A DNA stretch of 64,000 bases, from contig DDTH01000007.1 in NCBI GenBank assembly GCA_002344055.1, forward strand, positions 29,131 through 93,130, given 5' to 3'. Positions 1 through 8,386 of the stretch are shown in pieces. The notes below the pieces were generated by a model, which was given only the letters and a program-made list of their open reading frames with translations, had not been told where the DNA came from and made no database searches. Source of the stretch: Sphingomonadales bacterium UBA2369 (GTDB taxonomy: Bacteria > Pseudomonadota > Alphaproteobacteria > Sphingomonadales > Sphingomonadaceae). The translations under genes and the position numbers were made by a program. The stretch's first letter is position 1. Each line of letters opens with the position of its first letter.

Positions 1-402
1 ACCGAGCGGCTGGGCACGCTGGGCCACACAGTGACGCAGGCGACGGTGTCACGCGATCTGGTCTCGCTCGGCGCGGTGAAGGTGAAGCGCGACGGCGTGC
101 TGCGTTATGTGCTGCCGGACCAGTTCGGCGCGCGCGACTGGGCGACCGGGCAGCTGGAGCGGATCGTGCGCGAATGGGTGCGCGGGATCGAGCCGGCCGG
201 GCCGATGCTGGTGATGAAGACGCCACCCGGCTCTGCCCATCTCGTGGCCAGCGCCATCGATCAGGCCGAACTGGCCGAGATTGCCGGGACGGTCGCCGGC
301 GACGACACCATCTTCCTCGCCGTCCGCGACGGCTTTCCCATCCCTGCCCTCATCCATCGCTTCGAAGCGATGATGGGGCGATCCCATGAGGTTTACGTAT
401 GA
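1..402 (+). CDS. argR: Arginine repressor ArgR, 3' part (5' end outside window)
   Basis: The frame is open from the first base, so the gene begins upstream. The visible part starts inside the N-terminal winged helix; the recognition-helix signature TQATVSRDL is at its start. The C-terminal arginine-binding/oligomerisation domain follows, with the typical PGSAHLVASAID and AGDDTIFLAV segments. ArgR family proteins are hexameric, arginine-responsive repressors of arginine biosynthesis genes. The stop codon TGA overlaps the ATG of argG (ATGA), so repressor and biosynthetic gene are translationally coupled. The family assignment is firm; which operators it binds cannot be seen here. Confidence 0.9.
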   Translation, partial: TERLGTLGHTVTQATVSRDLVSLGAVKVKRDGVLRYVLPDQFGARDWATGQLERIVREWVRGIEPAGPMLVMKTPPGSAHLVASAIDQAELAEIAGTVAGDDTIFLAVRDGFPIPALIHRFEAMMGRSHEVYV

Positions 403-1637
403 ATGCCCCCAAGAAGGTCGTGCTTGCTTATTCCGGCGGCCTGGACACCTCGATCATCCTGAAGTGGCTGCAGACCGAATATGGTGCGGAGGTGATCACC
501 TTCACTGCCGATCTGGGTCAGGGCGAGGAAGTGGAGCCGGCACGGCGCAAGGCGGAGCTGCTCGGCATCAAGCCGGAGAATATCTTCATCGAGGATCTGC
601 GCGAGGAATTCGTGCGCGATTACGTCTTCCCGATGTTCCGCGCGAATACGGTCTATGAAGGGCAATATCTGCTCGGCACCTCGATCGCCCGGCCGCTGAT
701 TGCCAAGCGCCAGATCGAGATCGCGCGCAAAGTGGGCGCCGACGCGGTCAGCCATGGCGCGACCGGCAAGGGCAATGACCAGGTGCGCTTCGAGCTCGGC
801 TATTATGCGCTGGAACCCGGCATCCACGTGATCGCGCCGTGGCGGGAATGGGATTTCGCCAGCCGCGAGCAATTGATCCACTTCGCCGAGCAGCACCAGA
901 TCCCGATCGCCAAGGACAAGCGCGGCGAGAGCCCCTTCTCGATCGACGCGAATCTGCTGCACTCGTCGAGCGAGGGGAAGGTGCTGGAGGATCCGGCCGC
1001 GGAGGCGCCGGAATATGTCCATCAGCGCACGATTTCGCCGGAAGAGGCGCCGGATGTGGCGACCTACATCGTGATCGACTTTGAAGCGGGCGATCCGGTC
1101 GCTATCGACGGCGAGGCTTTGTCGCCCGCGAGCCTGCTGACGAAGCTCAACCAGCTCGGCCACGACAATGGCATCGGCCGGCTCGATCTGGTCGAGAACC
1201 GCTTCGTCGGGATGAAGTCACGCGGGGTGTACGAGACGCCGGGCGGGACGATCCTGCTCGCGGCGCATCGCGGCATGGAAAGCATTACTTTGGACGGCGG
1301 CGCGGCTCATCTGAAGGACGAGATCATGCCGCGCTATGCGAAGCTGATCTATAACGGCTTCTGGTTCAGCCCCGAGCGCGAGATGCTGCAGGCGCTGATC
1401 GACAAAAGCCAGGAGCATGTCACCGGGCGGGTGCGGATGAAGCTGTACAAGGGCAATGCGACGGTGGTTGGCCGGGAAAGCCCGCTGGCGCTGTACGATC
1501 AGGATCTGGTGACCTTTGAGGAAGGATCGTCCAGCTACAGCCAGCGCGACGCGGCGGGCTTCATCCGGCTGAACGCGCTGCGGTTGCGGACGCTGGCCAC
1601 GCGGGATAGCCGCGCGAAAGCCGGCCCCGAAGGCTGA
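399..1637 (+). CDS. argG: Argininosuccinate synthase
   Basis: This 412-residue cytosolic enzyme joins citrulline and aspartate using ATP to give argininosuccinate, the penultimate step of arginine synthesis. The N-terminal ATP pyrophosphatase loop AYSGGLDTS (about residues 9-17) is intact. The citrulline/aspartate-binding segments YEGQYLLGTSIARP and SHGATGKGNDQVRFE are present, and the length is normal for the family. The ATG start overlaps the argR stop by four bases, which fixes the start and implies co-transcription with the repressor. Confidence 0.97.
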   Translation: MNAPKKVVLAYSGGLDTSIILKWLQTEYGAEVITFTADLGQGEEVEPARRKAELLGIKPENIFIEDLREEFVRDYVFPMFRANTVYEGQYLLGTSIARPLIAKRQIEIARKVGADAVSHGATGKGNDQVRFELGYYALEPGIHVIAPWREWDFASREQLIHFAEQHQIPIAKDKRGESPFSIDANLLHSSSEGKVLEDPAAEAPEYVHQRTISPEEAPDVATYIVIDFEAGDPVAIDGEALSPASLLTKLNQLGHDNGIGRLDLVENRFVGMKSRGVYETPGGTILLAAHRGMESITLDGGAAHLKDEIMPRYAKLIYNGFWFSPEREMLQALIDKSQEHVTGRVRMKLYKGNATVVGRESPLALYDQDLVTFEEGSSSYSQRDAAGFIRLNALRLRTLATRDSRAKAGPEG

Positions 1638-1650
1638 TGCGAACGAGACT

Positions 1651-2349
1651 ATGAGTATCGCAATATTGGAAACCGGCACACCGCCCGGCGAGCTCGCGGC
1701 GCAATTCGGTTCCTATCCGGACATGTTCGCGGACATGCTCGGCACGGGGAAGCTGCCCACCTACGACGTCGCTTCAGGCCCCCTGCCCGATCATGGCGCC
1801 CATCGGGGCTATATCGTCACCGGCTCGCCGGCGGGCGTGTATGACGGCCTGCCCTGGATCGCGGCGCTGAAGGAGTGGCTGCGCGCGGCGCCCGCCAGGA
1901 CCCCGCTGGTCGGCATCTGCTTCGGGCATCAGGCGATGGCGGAGGCGTTCGGCGGCCGGGTCGAGAAATCGGCGAAGGGCTGGGGCATCGGCCTGCAGGA
2001 ATATGCCGTGGTCGGCCGCCGGCCGTGGATGGACGAGGCCCTGTCCGTGGCCATTCCCGCTTCGCACCAGGACCAGGTCGTCGCGCCGCCGGCTGACACC
2101 GATATCATCCTGGCCAGCGAGTTCACACCATATGCCGGGCTGGCCTGGCGCGGGCGCGCGGCGATCTCGTTCCAATGCCACCCGGAGTTCAGCCCGGCCT
2201 ATGCCAAGGCGCTGATCGAGGCGCGGCGCGAGCGCCTGCCCGATCCGGACGCCGCGATCGCCTCGCTGAACGGCTATAACGACAATGGCCGCGTGGCGGG
2301 ATGGATCGCGCGCTTCCTCGGCCTTGCGTCGCCGCAGGCTTCAAGCTAG
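1651..2349 (+). CDS. Class I glutamine amidotransferase-like protein
   Basis: The 232-residue protein has the class I glutamine amidotransferase fold. The nucleophile elbow GICFGHQ places the catalytic Cys at residue 90, and the His/Glu of the triad lie in CHPEF (H176, E178). It is a stand-alone domain, as in the GMP-synthase-like or gamma-glutamyl-hydrolase-like proteins that work on small amines or amino acids, so the substrate is unknown. It starts 13 bases after argG and may be read from the same transcript. A GC hairpin without a T run (about 2361-2379) follows it. Confidence 0.85.
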   Translation: MSIAILETGTPPGELAAQFGSYPDMFADMLGTGKLPTYDVASGPLPDHGAHRGYIVTGSPAGVYDGLPWIAALKEWLRAAPARTPLVGICFGHQAMAEAFGGRVEKSAKGWGIGLQEYAVVGRRPWMDEALSVAIPASHQDQVVAPPADTDIILASEFTPYAGLAWRGRAAISFQCHPEFSPAYAKALIEARRERLPDPDAAIASLNGYNDNGRVAGWIARFLGLASPQASS

Positions 2350-2397
2350 TGAGCCGCCTTCCCGGCCCACCCCGCCGGGCGCTCGAAGAGCAAATGT

Positions 2398-2472
2398 GGG
2401 CGTGTAGCTCAGTGGTAGAGCACTGTGTTGACATCGCAGGGGTCGCAAGTTCAATCCTTGCCACGCCCACCA
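2398..2472 (+). tRNA. tRNA-Val (anticodon GAC)
   Basis: A complete cloverleaf is visible. The acceptor stem GGGCGTG/CACGCCC is followed by discriminator A and an encoded CCA. The D arm GCTC-AGTGGTA-GAGC, the anticodon loop TTGACAT with GAC, and the T loop TTCAATC are all present. GAC reads the valine codons GTC and GTT. It lies between a glutamine amidotransferase and an SDR gene, with no other RNA gene close by. Confidence 0.97.
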
Positions 2473-2564
2473 TTTTCCACCCGATCTGAACTATTTGCCG
2501 GATCCCTTCGGGGACTTTCCGCAGCGCGTCTTCCATGCGACCCTGCGCCGGAGGGGGATGGCCG

Positions 2565-3857
2565 GTGCGGGTGCTGCTGCTGGGGGCGACGGGGCTGATC
2601 GGGAGCGCGGTGGCGGCGCGGCTTGGCACGGCGGGCCATGAGGTGGTTGGCGTTGCCCGCGGCGTGGACAGCGCGGCGCGACGCGTGCCGGTGGCGCGGT
2701 GGATCGCGCTGGATCTGCGCGCCATCCGCGGCCCGGAAGACTGGCTGCCACACCTCGCGGGAATCGACGCGGTACTGAATTGCGCGGGCACGCTGCAGGA
2801 CAATGGCCGCGATTCCACCGCGCGCGTCCATGCGGAGGCGCCGGCGGCACTCTGGGCGGCGTGCGAGCGGGCCGGGGTGAGGCGCGTCTTGCAGATGTCG
2901 GCGATGGGCGTGGACCGGCCGGCGGCGACCGAATTCATGCGGACCAAGCAGGCTGGCGATGCGGCGCTCGCGGCGAGCGGGTTGGACTGGGTGATCTTGC
3001 GGCCGTCGGTGGTGCTGGGGCGGCAGGCCTATGGCGGCAGCGCTTTGATCCGTGGGCTGGCCGCTTTGCCCTGCGCGATTCCGGTGAAGGAAGCGGGCGC
3101 GGTGGATGCCGTGCAGCTGGACGATGTCGCCGAGACAGTGCTGCGGATGATCGAACCCGGCGCGCCGTCTCGGGTCGCATTCGACATGGCGGGACCCGAG
3201 CGGCTGGAATTCGCCGACGTGGTTGCGCGCTATCGGGCCTGGCTCGGCTGGAAGCCCGCATGGACGTTGCGCGTACCGGGATTCGCGATGGCACTGGCCT
3301 GGCGGCTGGGCGATCTCGCCGCCTGGTTCGGCTGGCGGCCGCCCGTCCGCACGACGGCGCGGATCGAGCTGGCGCGCGGCTCCACCGGCGACAATGCGGT
3401 CTGGCGGGAACTGACCGGCATGACGCCGACGCCGCTGAAAACGGCGCTCGCGGCCAGCCCGGCGGGGGTGCAGGACCGCTGGTTCGCGCAGCTCTTCCTG
3501 CTGAAACCGGTGGTCGTCATCGCCTTCGCTTTGTTCTGGCTGCTGACCGGACTGATCACGCTCGGCCCTGGCCGGGCGGAGGCGATCCGGCTGACCGAGG
3601 CGACGGCCGCGGCGCCATGGGCGTGGGAATTGGTGGTTGGCGGGGCGTTGTTCGATGTGCTCATGGGCGTGCTGCTGCTGCACCGGCGAACGATCCGGCC
3701 GGCGCTGATCGTAGCCTTTATCGGCACGGCCGGTTATCTGCTCGCGGGCACGATGCTGATGCCGGAGCTGTGGGCGGATCCGCTGGGCCGGCTGCTGAAG
3801 ATCGTGCCGGTCATGGTGCTGAACCTCGTCTGCCTCGCCATGCTGGACGAACGATGA
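2565..3857 (+). CDS. NAD(P)-binding SDR/epimerase fused to a DoxX-like membrane domain
   Basis: The N-terminal half (about 290 residues) is a Rossmann domain of the atypical short-chain dehydrogenase/NmrA type, with GATGLIG at the nucleotide-binding loop. The C-terminal third (from about residue 305) carries four hydrophobic helices resembling the DoxX-like domain often fused to such reductases. I prefer the GTG start at 2565 because a GAGGGGG ribosome site lies seven bases upstream and the protein then begins directly at the first beta strand. An in-frame ATG at 2535 would add ten residues. The stop overlaps the next ATG by four bases, so it is coupled to the DUF2269 gene. The substrate is unknown. 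Confidence 0.8.
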   Translation: MRVLLLGATGLIGSAVAARLGTAGHEVVGVARGVDSAARRVPVARWIALDLRAIRGPEDWLPHLAGIDAVLNCAGTLQDNGRDSTARVHAEAPAALWAACERAGVRRVLQMSAMGVDRPAATEFMRTKQAGDAALAASGLDWVILRPSVVLGRQAYGGSALIRGLAALPCAIPVKEAGAVDAVQLDDVAETVLRMIEPGAPSRVAFDMAGPERLEFADVVARYRAWLGWKPAWTLRVPGFAMALAWRLGDLAAWFGWRPPVRTTARIELARGSTGDNAVWRELTGMTPTPLKTALAASPAGVQDRWFAQLFLLKPVVVIAFALFWLLTGLITLGPGRAEAIRLTEATAAAPWAWELVVGGALFDVLMGVLLLHRRTIRPALIVAFIGTAGYLLAGTMLMPELWADPLGRLLKIVPVMVLNLVCLAMLDER

Positions 3858-4324
3858 CCGAATATTTCCTGCTCAAATTCCTCCATATCATCGGCGCGAC
3901 AATGCTGATCGGGACAGGCGCGGGCATCGCCTTCTTCATGCTGATGGCACACCGCACCGGCGAGGCCGCGACGGTGGCGGCGGTGGCGCGGATCGTGGTG
4001 ATCGCCGACTGGCTGTTCACCGCGACCGCGGTCGCCGTGCAGCCGATTACGGGCACGCTGCTAGCGTGGAAGACCGGCCTGTCGTTGAACGAAGGCTGGG
4101 TGTCGCTGTCCCTTCTTCTCTATTTGATCATCGGCGCCTTCTGGCTGCCGGTGGTCTGGATGCAGATGCGGATGCGCGATCTGGCACGCGCGGCAGCGGC
4201 GGCGGGCGAACCCTTGCCGCCGGACTATTACTATCTGTTCCGCTGGTGGTTCGCCTGCGGCATCCCGGCCTTCGCCGCGATCCTGGCGATCGTCTGGCTG
4301 ATGATCACCAAGCCGGCCATTTAG
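3854..4324 (+). CDS. DUF2269-type integral membrane protein
   Basis: This 156-residue inner-membrane protein has four predicted membrane segments (roughly residues 7-30, 45-70, 82-105 and 130-153). Its pattern, including a first helix with the histidine-containing segment LKFLHIIGATMLIGTGAG, matches the DUF2269 family of unknown function. The start ATG overlaps the stop of the SDR-DoxX gene, so the two membrane proteins are made together. This pairing is common for these families and suggests a joint redox role, but that is inference. Confidence 0.75.
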   Translation: MTEYFLLKFLHIIGATMLIGTGAGIAFFMLMAHRTGEAATVAAVARIVVIADWLFTATAVAVQPITGTLLAWKTGLSLNEGWVSLSLLLYLIIGAFWLPVVWMQMRMRDLARAAAAAGEPLPPDYYYLFRWWFACGIPAFAAILAIVWLMITKPAI

Positions 4325-4395
4325 GGCGAACTCAACTCGCCTCGCCTTGCGCCGCCTAGCTGCCCTGCTACGATCGAGTTGCGACCAAGATCAGG

Positions 4396-4779
4396 ATGGA
4401 GGCAATGATGCTCGCGGTCTGGCTTTCACTGGCACCGATGAGCTTCGCGTCTGCGAGCCTGGACGATCAGGATATTTACTGGATTCGACGGCCGAACCTC
4501 GATTGCCTGATCGCGCACGAGCAATCCTACCTCGCCTCGCCGGATAGTCTCCTCGTGGTCTTCCCGACACTTTGTCCCACGACACATCCGACCCGCGTCG
4601 AGCGTCAGGGGATCATGGAGAATCAGTATATTCCGGATTGCGCGGCGGGTTTCCAAAGCTGCATGATTCCGCTGAACCGGCAGCTGCGCCGCTGCTTCTT
4701 CGAACGGCTGCGCGCCCAGGCACGCAACAATCCCCGCGCGACGCGGGTTACGGTCAGCACCTACGGCTGCCGCTCATGA
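4396..4779 (+). CDS. Small secreted cysteine-containing hypothetical protein
   Basis: I do not recognise a family. The product is about 123-127 residues with a short N-terminal signal peptide (LAVWLSLAPMSFASA) and six cysteines in the mature part, consistent with disulfides in the periplasm. Three ATGs (4396, 4405, 4408) are possible starts. The GGAGG at 4398-4402 is five bases before ATG 4408, which makes 4408 the most likely. The stop overlaps the ATG of the next gene by four bases. It is the first gene of a four-gene unit that ends with two periplasmic ClpP-fold proteins, so it may be a partner or substrate of those. Confidence 0.6.
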   Translation: MEAMMLAVWLSLAPMSFASASLDDQDIYWIRRPNLDCLIAHEQSYLASPDSLLVVFPTLCPTTHPTRVERQGIMENQYIPDCAAGFQSCMIPLNRQLRRCFFERLRAQARNNPRATRVTVSTYGCRS

Positions 4780-5366
4780 CGGTGGCGGCTGGCGCGACTG
4801 AGGAGAGTCAGCCGGACGCGCCGCCGCCGCGCCAGCCCGGCCGGTGGCTGATCTATCTCGAAGCCCTTTCCTACCTGTGCACGTCCCTGGCCCTGATCGG
4901 CCTTTTCCTGCAGATCAGCGCAGACAGCAGCGCACAACGCTCCGAAATGTCACTCAAGCATGTGGAGCAATTCAATACTGATCCGGTGAACACGCATCGC
5001 CTGAACCTCACTCGCGCCTGGGCAAATTGGCGGGGGGAACTGGCGACGATCAGTGCCGTCGGCGGCGGCTCGCGGCAGGCCCGTGCAGATTTTGTGAATG
5101 ACAGAATCAAGCCGTTCAATCCCGAGAACCAGTCGATCCTTATCTCGATTTATGAACTCACGGCTTTCTATGACCGCACCCTGCTCTGCGTGGATGTCGG
5201 CGCCTGCGACAAACGGATCATCGACGCCTATTTCGAGACCATCATCCGCGAATTCTGGGGCCTGTACGAGCATATTATCGTCGAGGCCCGCCGACACCAT
5301 TCGAAGAATCTCGGCACGGTTATCGAAGCCTATATCGCCAGAAAGGACGAGGAGAATAAGCAATGA
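4776..5366 (+). CDS. Single-pass membrane protein, unknown function
   Basis: The 196-residue product has a Pro-rich cytosolic N-terminus, one clear hydrophobic helix (about residues 28-47, LEALSYLCTSLALIGLFLQI) and a long, mostly helical, charged remainder. It resembles small membrane proteins of the DUF4760 type in layout, but I cannot assign it with confidence. It is coupled on both sides by ATGA overlaps, to the secreted protein before it and the first ClpP-fold gene after it. An anchoring or signalling role for the operon is a guess. Confidence 0.6.
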   Translation: MTVAAGATEESQPDAPPPRQPGRWLIYLEALSYLCTSLALIGLFLQISADSSAQRSEMSLKHVEQFNTDPVNTHRLNLTRAWANWRGELATISAVGGGSRQARADFVNDRIKPFNPENQSILISIYELTAFYDRTLLCVDVGACDKRIIDAYFETIIREFWGLYEHIIVEARRHHSKNLGTVIEAYIARKDEENKQ

Positions 5367-6580
5367 GGCTGGCCGCGACCGTCATGAGTTTGTGCTTGTT
5401 CGCGGCTGCCCCTGCATTGGCGCAACAACAGCAACCGCCGGAGATGACTTTCGCCAAGGTCGTTTCTGCCCGCGGGTCTTGGTCGATCGAGGCCGAGGGC
5501 AGGATTTCGGGCAATACAGCGCGACGCTTCGAGGAGTTTGTTGCCGCACAGGACAGCATTGAATCCCTGCAATATATCACGCTCAACAGCGATGGCGGCA
5601 GTCTGGAAGGCGGAATGGCGCTGGGGCGGGCCATCCGCCGGATGCGGATCGGTACCGACGTCGATTTCGAAGCGCGTTGCCTGAGCGCCTGCGCTTACGC
5701 TTTCCTGGGCGGACGTTTCAGGGGCCTCGCGAGGGCATATGGCCAGGAACCGGAGCCGACGCAGGATCGCCTCGGCTTCCACAGCTTCAGTTACGGGGAC
5801 AGACCTACCGTCAGCGGGATGCTGATCACCGACGTGCAGGACATGACGAGCCGGCTCAGCAACTATGTGGCGAGCATGGGGGCCAGCACCGAGATCGTCG
5901 TGCGCTCAGCCGATATTCCTGCTGGCCGGTTCCTGTACTTCACCACCCAGGAACTGACCGACCTTGGCATCGTGACCGCGCGTGGCGGTGACGTCACCGA
6001 ATTCCAGCTTGTCCCCGATGGCGGCACGTTGCTCGCGGTGGCCCGGCATGAAAATCATCAGTTCATTCTGGCCTGTCGCGCATCCGCATCCGGCGTGCGC
6101 AGACCGGTTGTGGTGTTCACGCAGGCCGTCGCCGCCAGCGCTGCGGAACTCCCAGACGAACTGCCGCGACCGATCCTGCTGTCGCAGATCAACCGCGTTA
6201 CAAAGCTGCCCTGGACGCAACGTGATCTGGAGCATGGCCATTTCCATGCCCAAGAGTGGATGATCCCCGCCGACTCCAACCAAGTGTACGACGATTTTCA
6301 CTTTGCTGTATTCAATGACGAAGGCGACGAAGTGGAAGCGGAGCAGGTGGAGCTTTCCGCCGCCAACGCCGAATTCCGCGTGGAACCTGCTTTCTTCCAC
6401 GGGCTGGTCGAAATCCCAGTAACTATGGCCCGGCGGATCACGGGCGCGGCCTCCTTCAGCCTCTGGTTTGCCGAGGCGTTCTCAGGCTCGTCCGTCAGCG
6501 AATATCGCTGGGGCCATCGTTTCGACAGTGATCCGCTGGAGCGCGACGTGATCCGGACGGCGCTTGCGTCCTGTATCTAG
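5363..6580 (+). CDS. Periplasmic ClpP-fold serine hydrolase-like protein (copy 1)
   Basis: The 405-residue product has a signal peptide (about residues 1-20, cleaved near ALAQ) and then a ClpP/crotonase-fold domain of the predicted periplasmic protein group COG3904. The substrate-loop motif LNSDGGS is at residues 74-80. The likely nucleophile Ser108 sits in CLSACAYAFLGG between Cys106 and Cys110, and a candidate catalytic His is H140 in DRLGFHSF. After about residue 200 there is a second domain of some 200 residues that I do not recognise. Its ATG overlaps the preceding stop. The following gene is a close paralogue, so this is a tandem duplication. Protease activity is inferred, not shown. 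Confidence 0.75.
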   Translation: MRLAATVMSLCLFAAAPALAQQQQPPEMTFAKVVSARGSWSIEAEGRISGNTARRFEEFVAAQDSIESLQYITLNSDGGSLEGGMALGRAIRRMRIGTDVDFEARCLSACAYAFLGGRFRGLARAYGQEPEPTQDRLGFHSFSYGDRPTVSGMLITDVQDMTSRLSNYVASMGASTEIVVRSADIPAGRFLYFTTQELTDLGIVTARGGDVTEFQLVPDGGTLLAVARHENHQFILACRASASGVRRPVVVFTQAVAASAAELPDELPRPILLSQINRVTKLPWTQRDLEHGHFHAQEWMIPADSNQVYDDFHFAVFNDEGDEVEAEQVELSAANAEFRVEPAFFHGLVEIPVTMARRITGAASFSLWFAEAFSGSSVSEYRWGHRFDSDPLERDVIRTALASCI

Positions 6581-6592
6581 GCGAGAGAAGGC

Positions 6593-7864
6593 ATGAAGCT
6601 GGTTCGCACCATCATTGGCTTGCTTGCGATCGCTGCGGCGCCGGCCGCCGCGCAGGAGCAAGGAGAGGAAGCACGGGAAGCTCCGCCACAGCAGGAAATG
6701 ACCTTTTCCACCATAGTGGCGACTTACGGAATCTGGTGGGTCAAAGCTGAAGGAAGGATCACTGCCGATACGCCGCGCCGGTTCGAGCAATTCATGGCTG
6801 AGCAGGACGCAATCGAATCCCTGCAAGGCGTGCAGTTCAACAGCGGAGGCGGCAGCCTTCAGGCCGGAATGGACTTGGGGCGCGCGATCCGCAGGATGCG
6901 AATAGCGACCGAAGTCGATCGCGAAGACCTGTGCCTCAGCGCATGCGCCTATGCGTTTCTAGGCGGGCGCATTCGCAACCTCCCCGTCGGCATTTACGAA
7001 GATCTGGGAACGACGCAGGATCGCCTAGGATTCCACAGCTTCAACTATGACGGCGGGCGTATCACGGGACTGAATCCCGGTCAGCGCGACGTGGTCACCG
7101 GCATGATTACCGCGGATGTTCAGGGCATGACCAGCGAACTCAGCGACTATGTGGCGAGCATGGGTGTCAGCACCGCCGTGGTCGTTCGGTCCGCCGCTGT
7201 GCCCACCAGCGATTTCCGCTTCTTCACGCCGCAGGAGCTTGAGGATTTACGCGTTCTGACCCCGCGCGGGACCGACATCTCCGAATTCCGGCTGGTACCT
7301 GATGGCGACACCTTGCTGGCGCTTGCCAGCCATGAAGACCATCAATTCATCATAGCCTGCCGCGCAACGCCATCGTCAAATGTCCGAAAGCCGGTATTCG
7401 TTTACACACAGGCGGTCGCAGCCACACCGGGAGAACTTCCGGAAGAGCTGCCGGAGCCAATACGTTTGTCCCGGATTCTTCAGTTGCCGCCTTTGCCCTG
7501 GACGCAGGAAGACGTCGCGCACGGCCACTTCCACGCGGGCCGATGGCTCAACCCGGTCGATTTCCCCCAGGTTTTCAGCCATTTCAATCTCGGCATTACC
7601 AATGAGCAGGATGAGAACCTGGACCCGGAGCAACTCGGCCTCAGTGCGGCCACAGCCCAGTTTCGCACCGAACCCGAGTTCTTTCACGGACTCGTGGAAC
7701 TGCCGGTGGCAATGGCGCGGCAGATTGCCGGGGCGACGAAATTCGAACTCTGGTTTTCACAGAGGATGGGACCGGAATCCGATGAATATCGCTGGGGTCA
7801 TCGGTTCGAGAGCAAATCGCTCGAAAGGGACATCATCCGGGCTGCCCTGGCGCCCTGCATCTAG
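6593..7864 (+). CDS. Periplasmic ClpP-fold serine hydrolase-like protein (copy 2)
   Basis: This 423-residue paralogue of the preceding gene starts 12 bases after it. It has a signal peptide (about 1-20), the loop FNSGGGS at residues 82-88, the nucleophile motif CLSACAYAFLGG with Ser116 between Cys114 and Cys118, and the conserved His148 in DRLGFHSF. It keeps the same C-terminal domain, for example the matching segments LVPDGDTLLALASHEDHQF and the closing YRWGHRFESK. Both copies conserve the catalytic positions, which argues that both are active. Divergence is spread along the whole length, so the duplication is not recent. Confidence 0.75.
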   Translation: MKLVRTIIGLLAIAAAPAAAQEQGEEAREAPPQQEMTFSTIVATYGIWWVKAEGRITADTPRRFEQFMAEQDAIESLQGVQFNSGGGSLQAGMDLGRAIRRMRIATEVDREDLCLSACAYAFLGGRIRNLPVGIYEDLGTTQDRLGFHSFNYDGGRITGLNPGQRDVVTGMITADVQGMTSELSDYVASMGVSTAVVVRSAAVPTSDFRFFTPQELEDLRVLTPRGTDISEFRLVPDGDTLLALASHEDHQFIIACRATPSSNVRKPVFVYTQAVAATPGELPEELPEPIRLSRILQLPPLPWTQEDVAHGHFHAGRWLNPVDFPQVFSHFNLGITNEQDENLDPEQLGLSAATAQFRTEPEFFHGLVELPVAMARQIAGATKFELWFSQRMGPESDEYRWGHRFESKSLERDIIRAALAPCI

Positions 7865-7870
7865 CGGCAC

Positions 7871-8248
7871 TTAAAGTCGCCCGTGCTGGTCCTCGGACTG
7901 GAACATGCGGTCCACTTCCATCACCAGATCCTTGAGGTGGAAGGGCTTGGAGAGGACCTTGGCTTCCGGCGTGCGGCGGCCGGCCTTCAGGGCGACGGCG
8001 GCGAAGCCGGTGATGAACATGACGCGCACGTCCGGGCAGATTTCGGCGGCGCGCTGGGCGAGTTCGATGCCGTCCATTTCCGGCATGACGATGTCGGTCA
8101 GCAGCAGGTCGAAGCGCTCGCGCTCCAGCAGCGGCAAAGCCGCGGCGCCATTGTCGACCGACTGGACCTCATAGCCGACGCGCTCCAGCGCGCGGGCGAG
8201 ATAGAGCCGCATCGCCTCATCGTCTTCCGCCAGCAGGATCCTGATCAT
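7871..8248 (-). CDS. cpdR: CpdR-type single-domain response regulator
   Basis: The 125-residue protein is a receiver domain only. The acidic pocket is ED at residues 9-10, the phosphoacceptor is Asp52 in LLLTDIVMPEMDG, and the conserved Lys101 is in LSKPF. In alphaproteobacteria CpdR is dephosphorylated to bring ClpXP to the pole and promote CtrA turnover, and is phosphorylated through the CckA-ChpT relay. Length, motifs and the lack of an output domain fit that family. It is divergent from the N-formylglutamate amidohydrolase gene, with 138 bases between them. Confidence 0.85.
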   Translation of the reverse strand: MIRILLAEDDEAMRLYLARALERVGYEVQSVDNGAAALPLLERERFDLLLTDIVMPEMDGIELAQRAAEICPDVRVMFITGFAAVALKAGRRTPEAKVLSKPFHLKDLVMEVDRMFQSEDQHGRL

Positions 8249-8386
8249 CGCCCCTATCGTCCCTGAACCCTCGTGCGGACCTGTATGCGCGAACTCGAAT
8301 CGCAATGCCAGCATGGGCGGCAGGGTTAATGTCCCGCTTTGATATGGCGTTGCCGCCGTGCCACGCCTGCCATACACCACCGGCCC

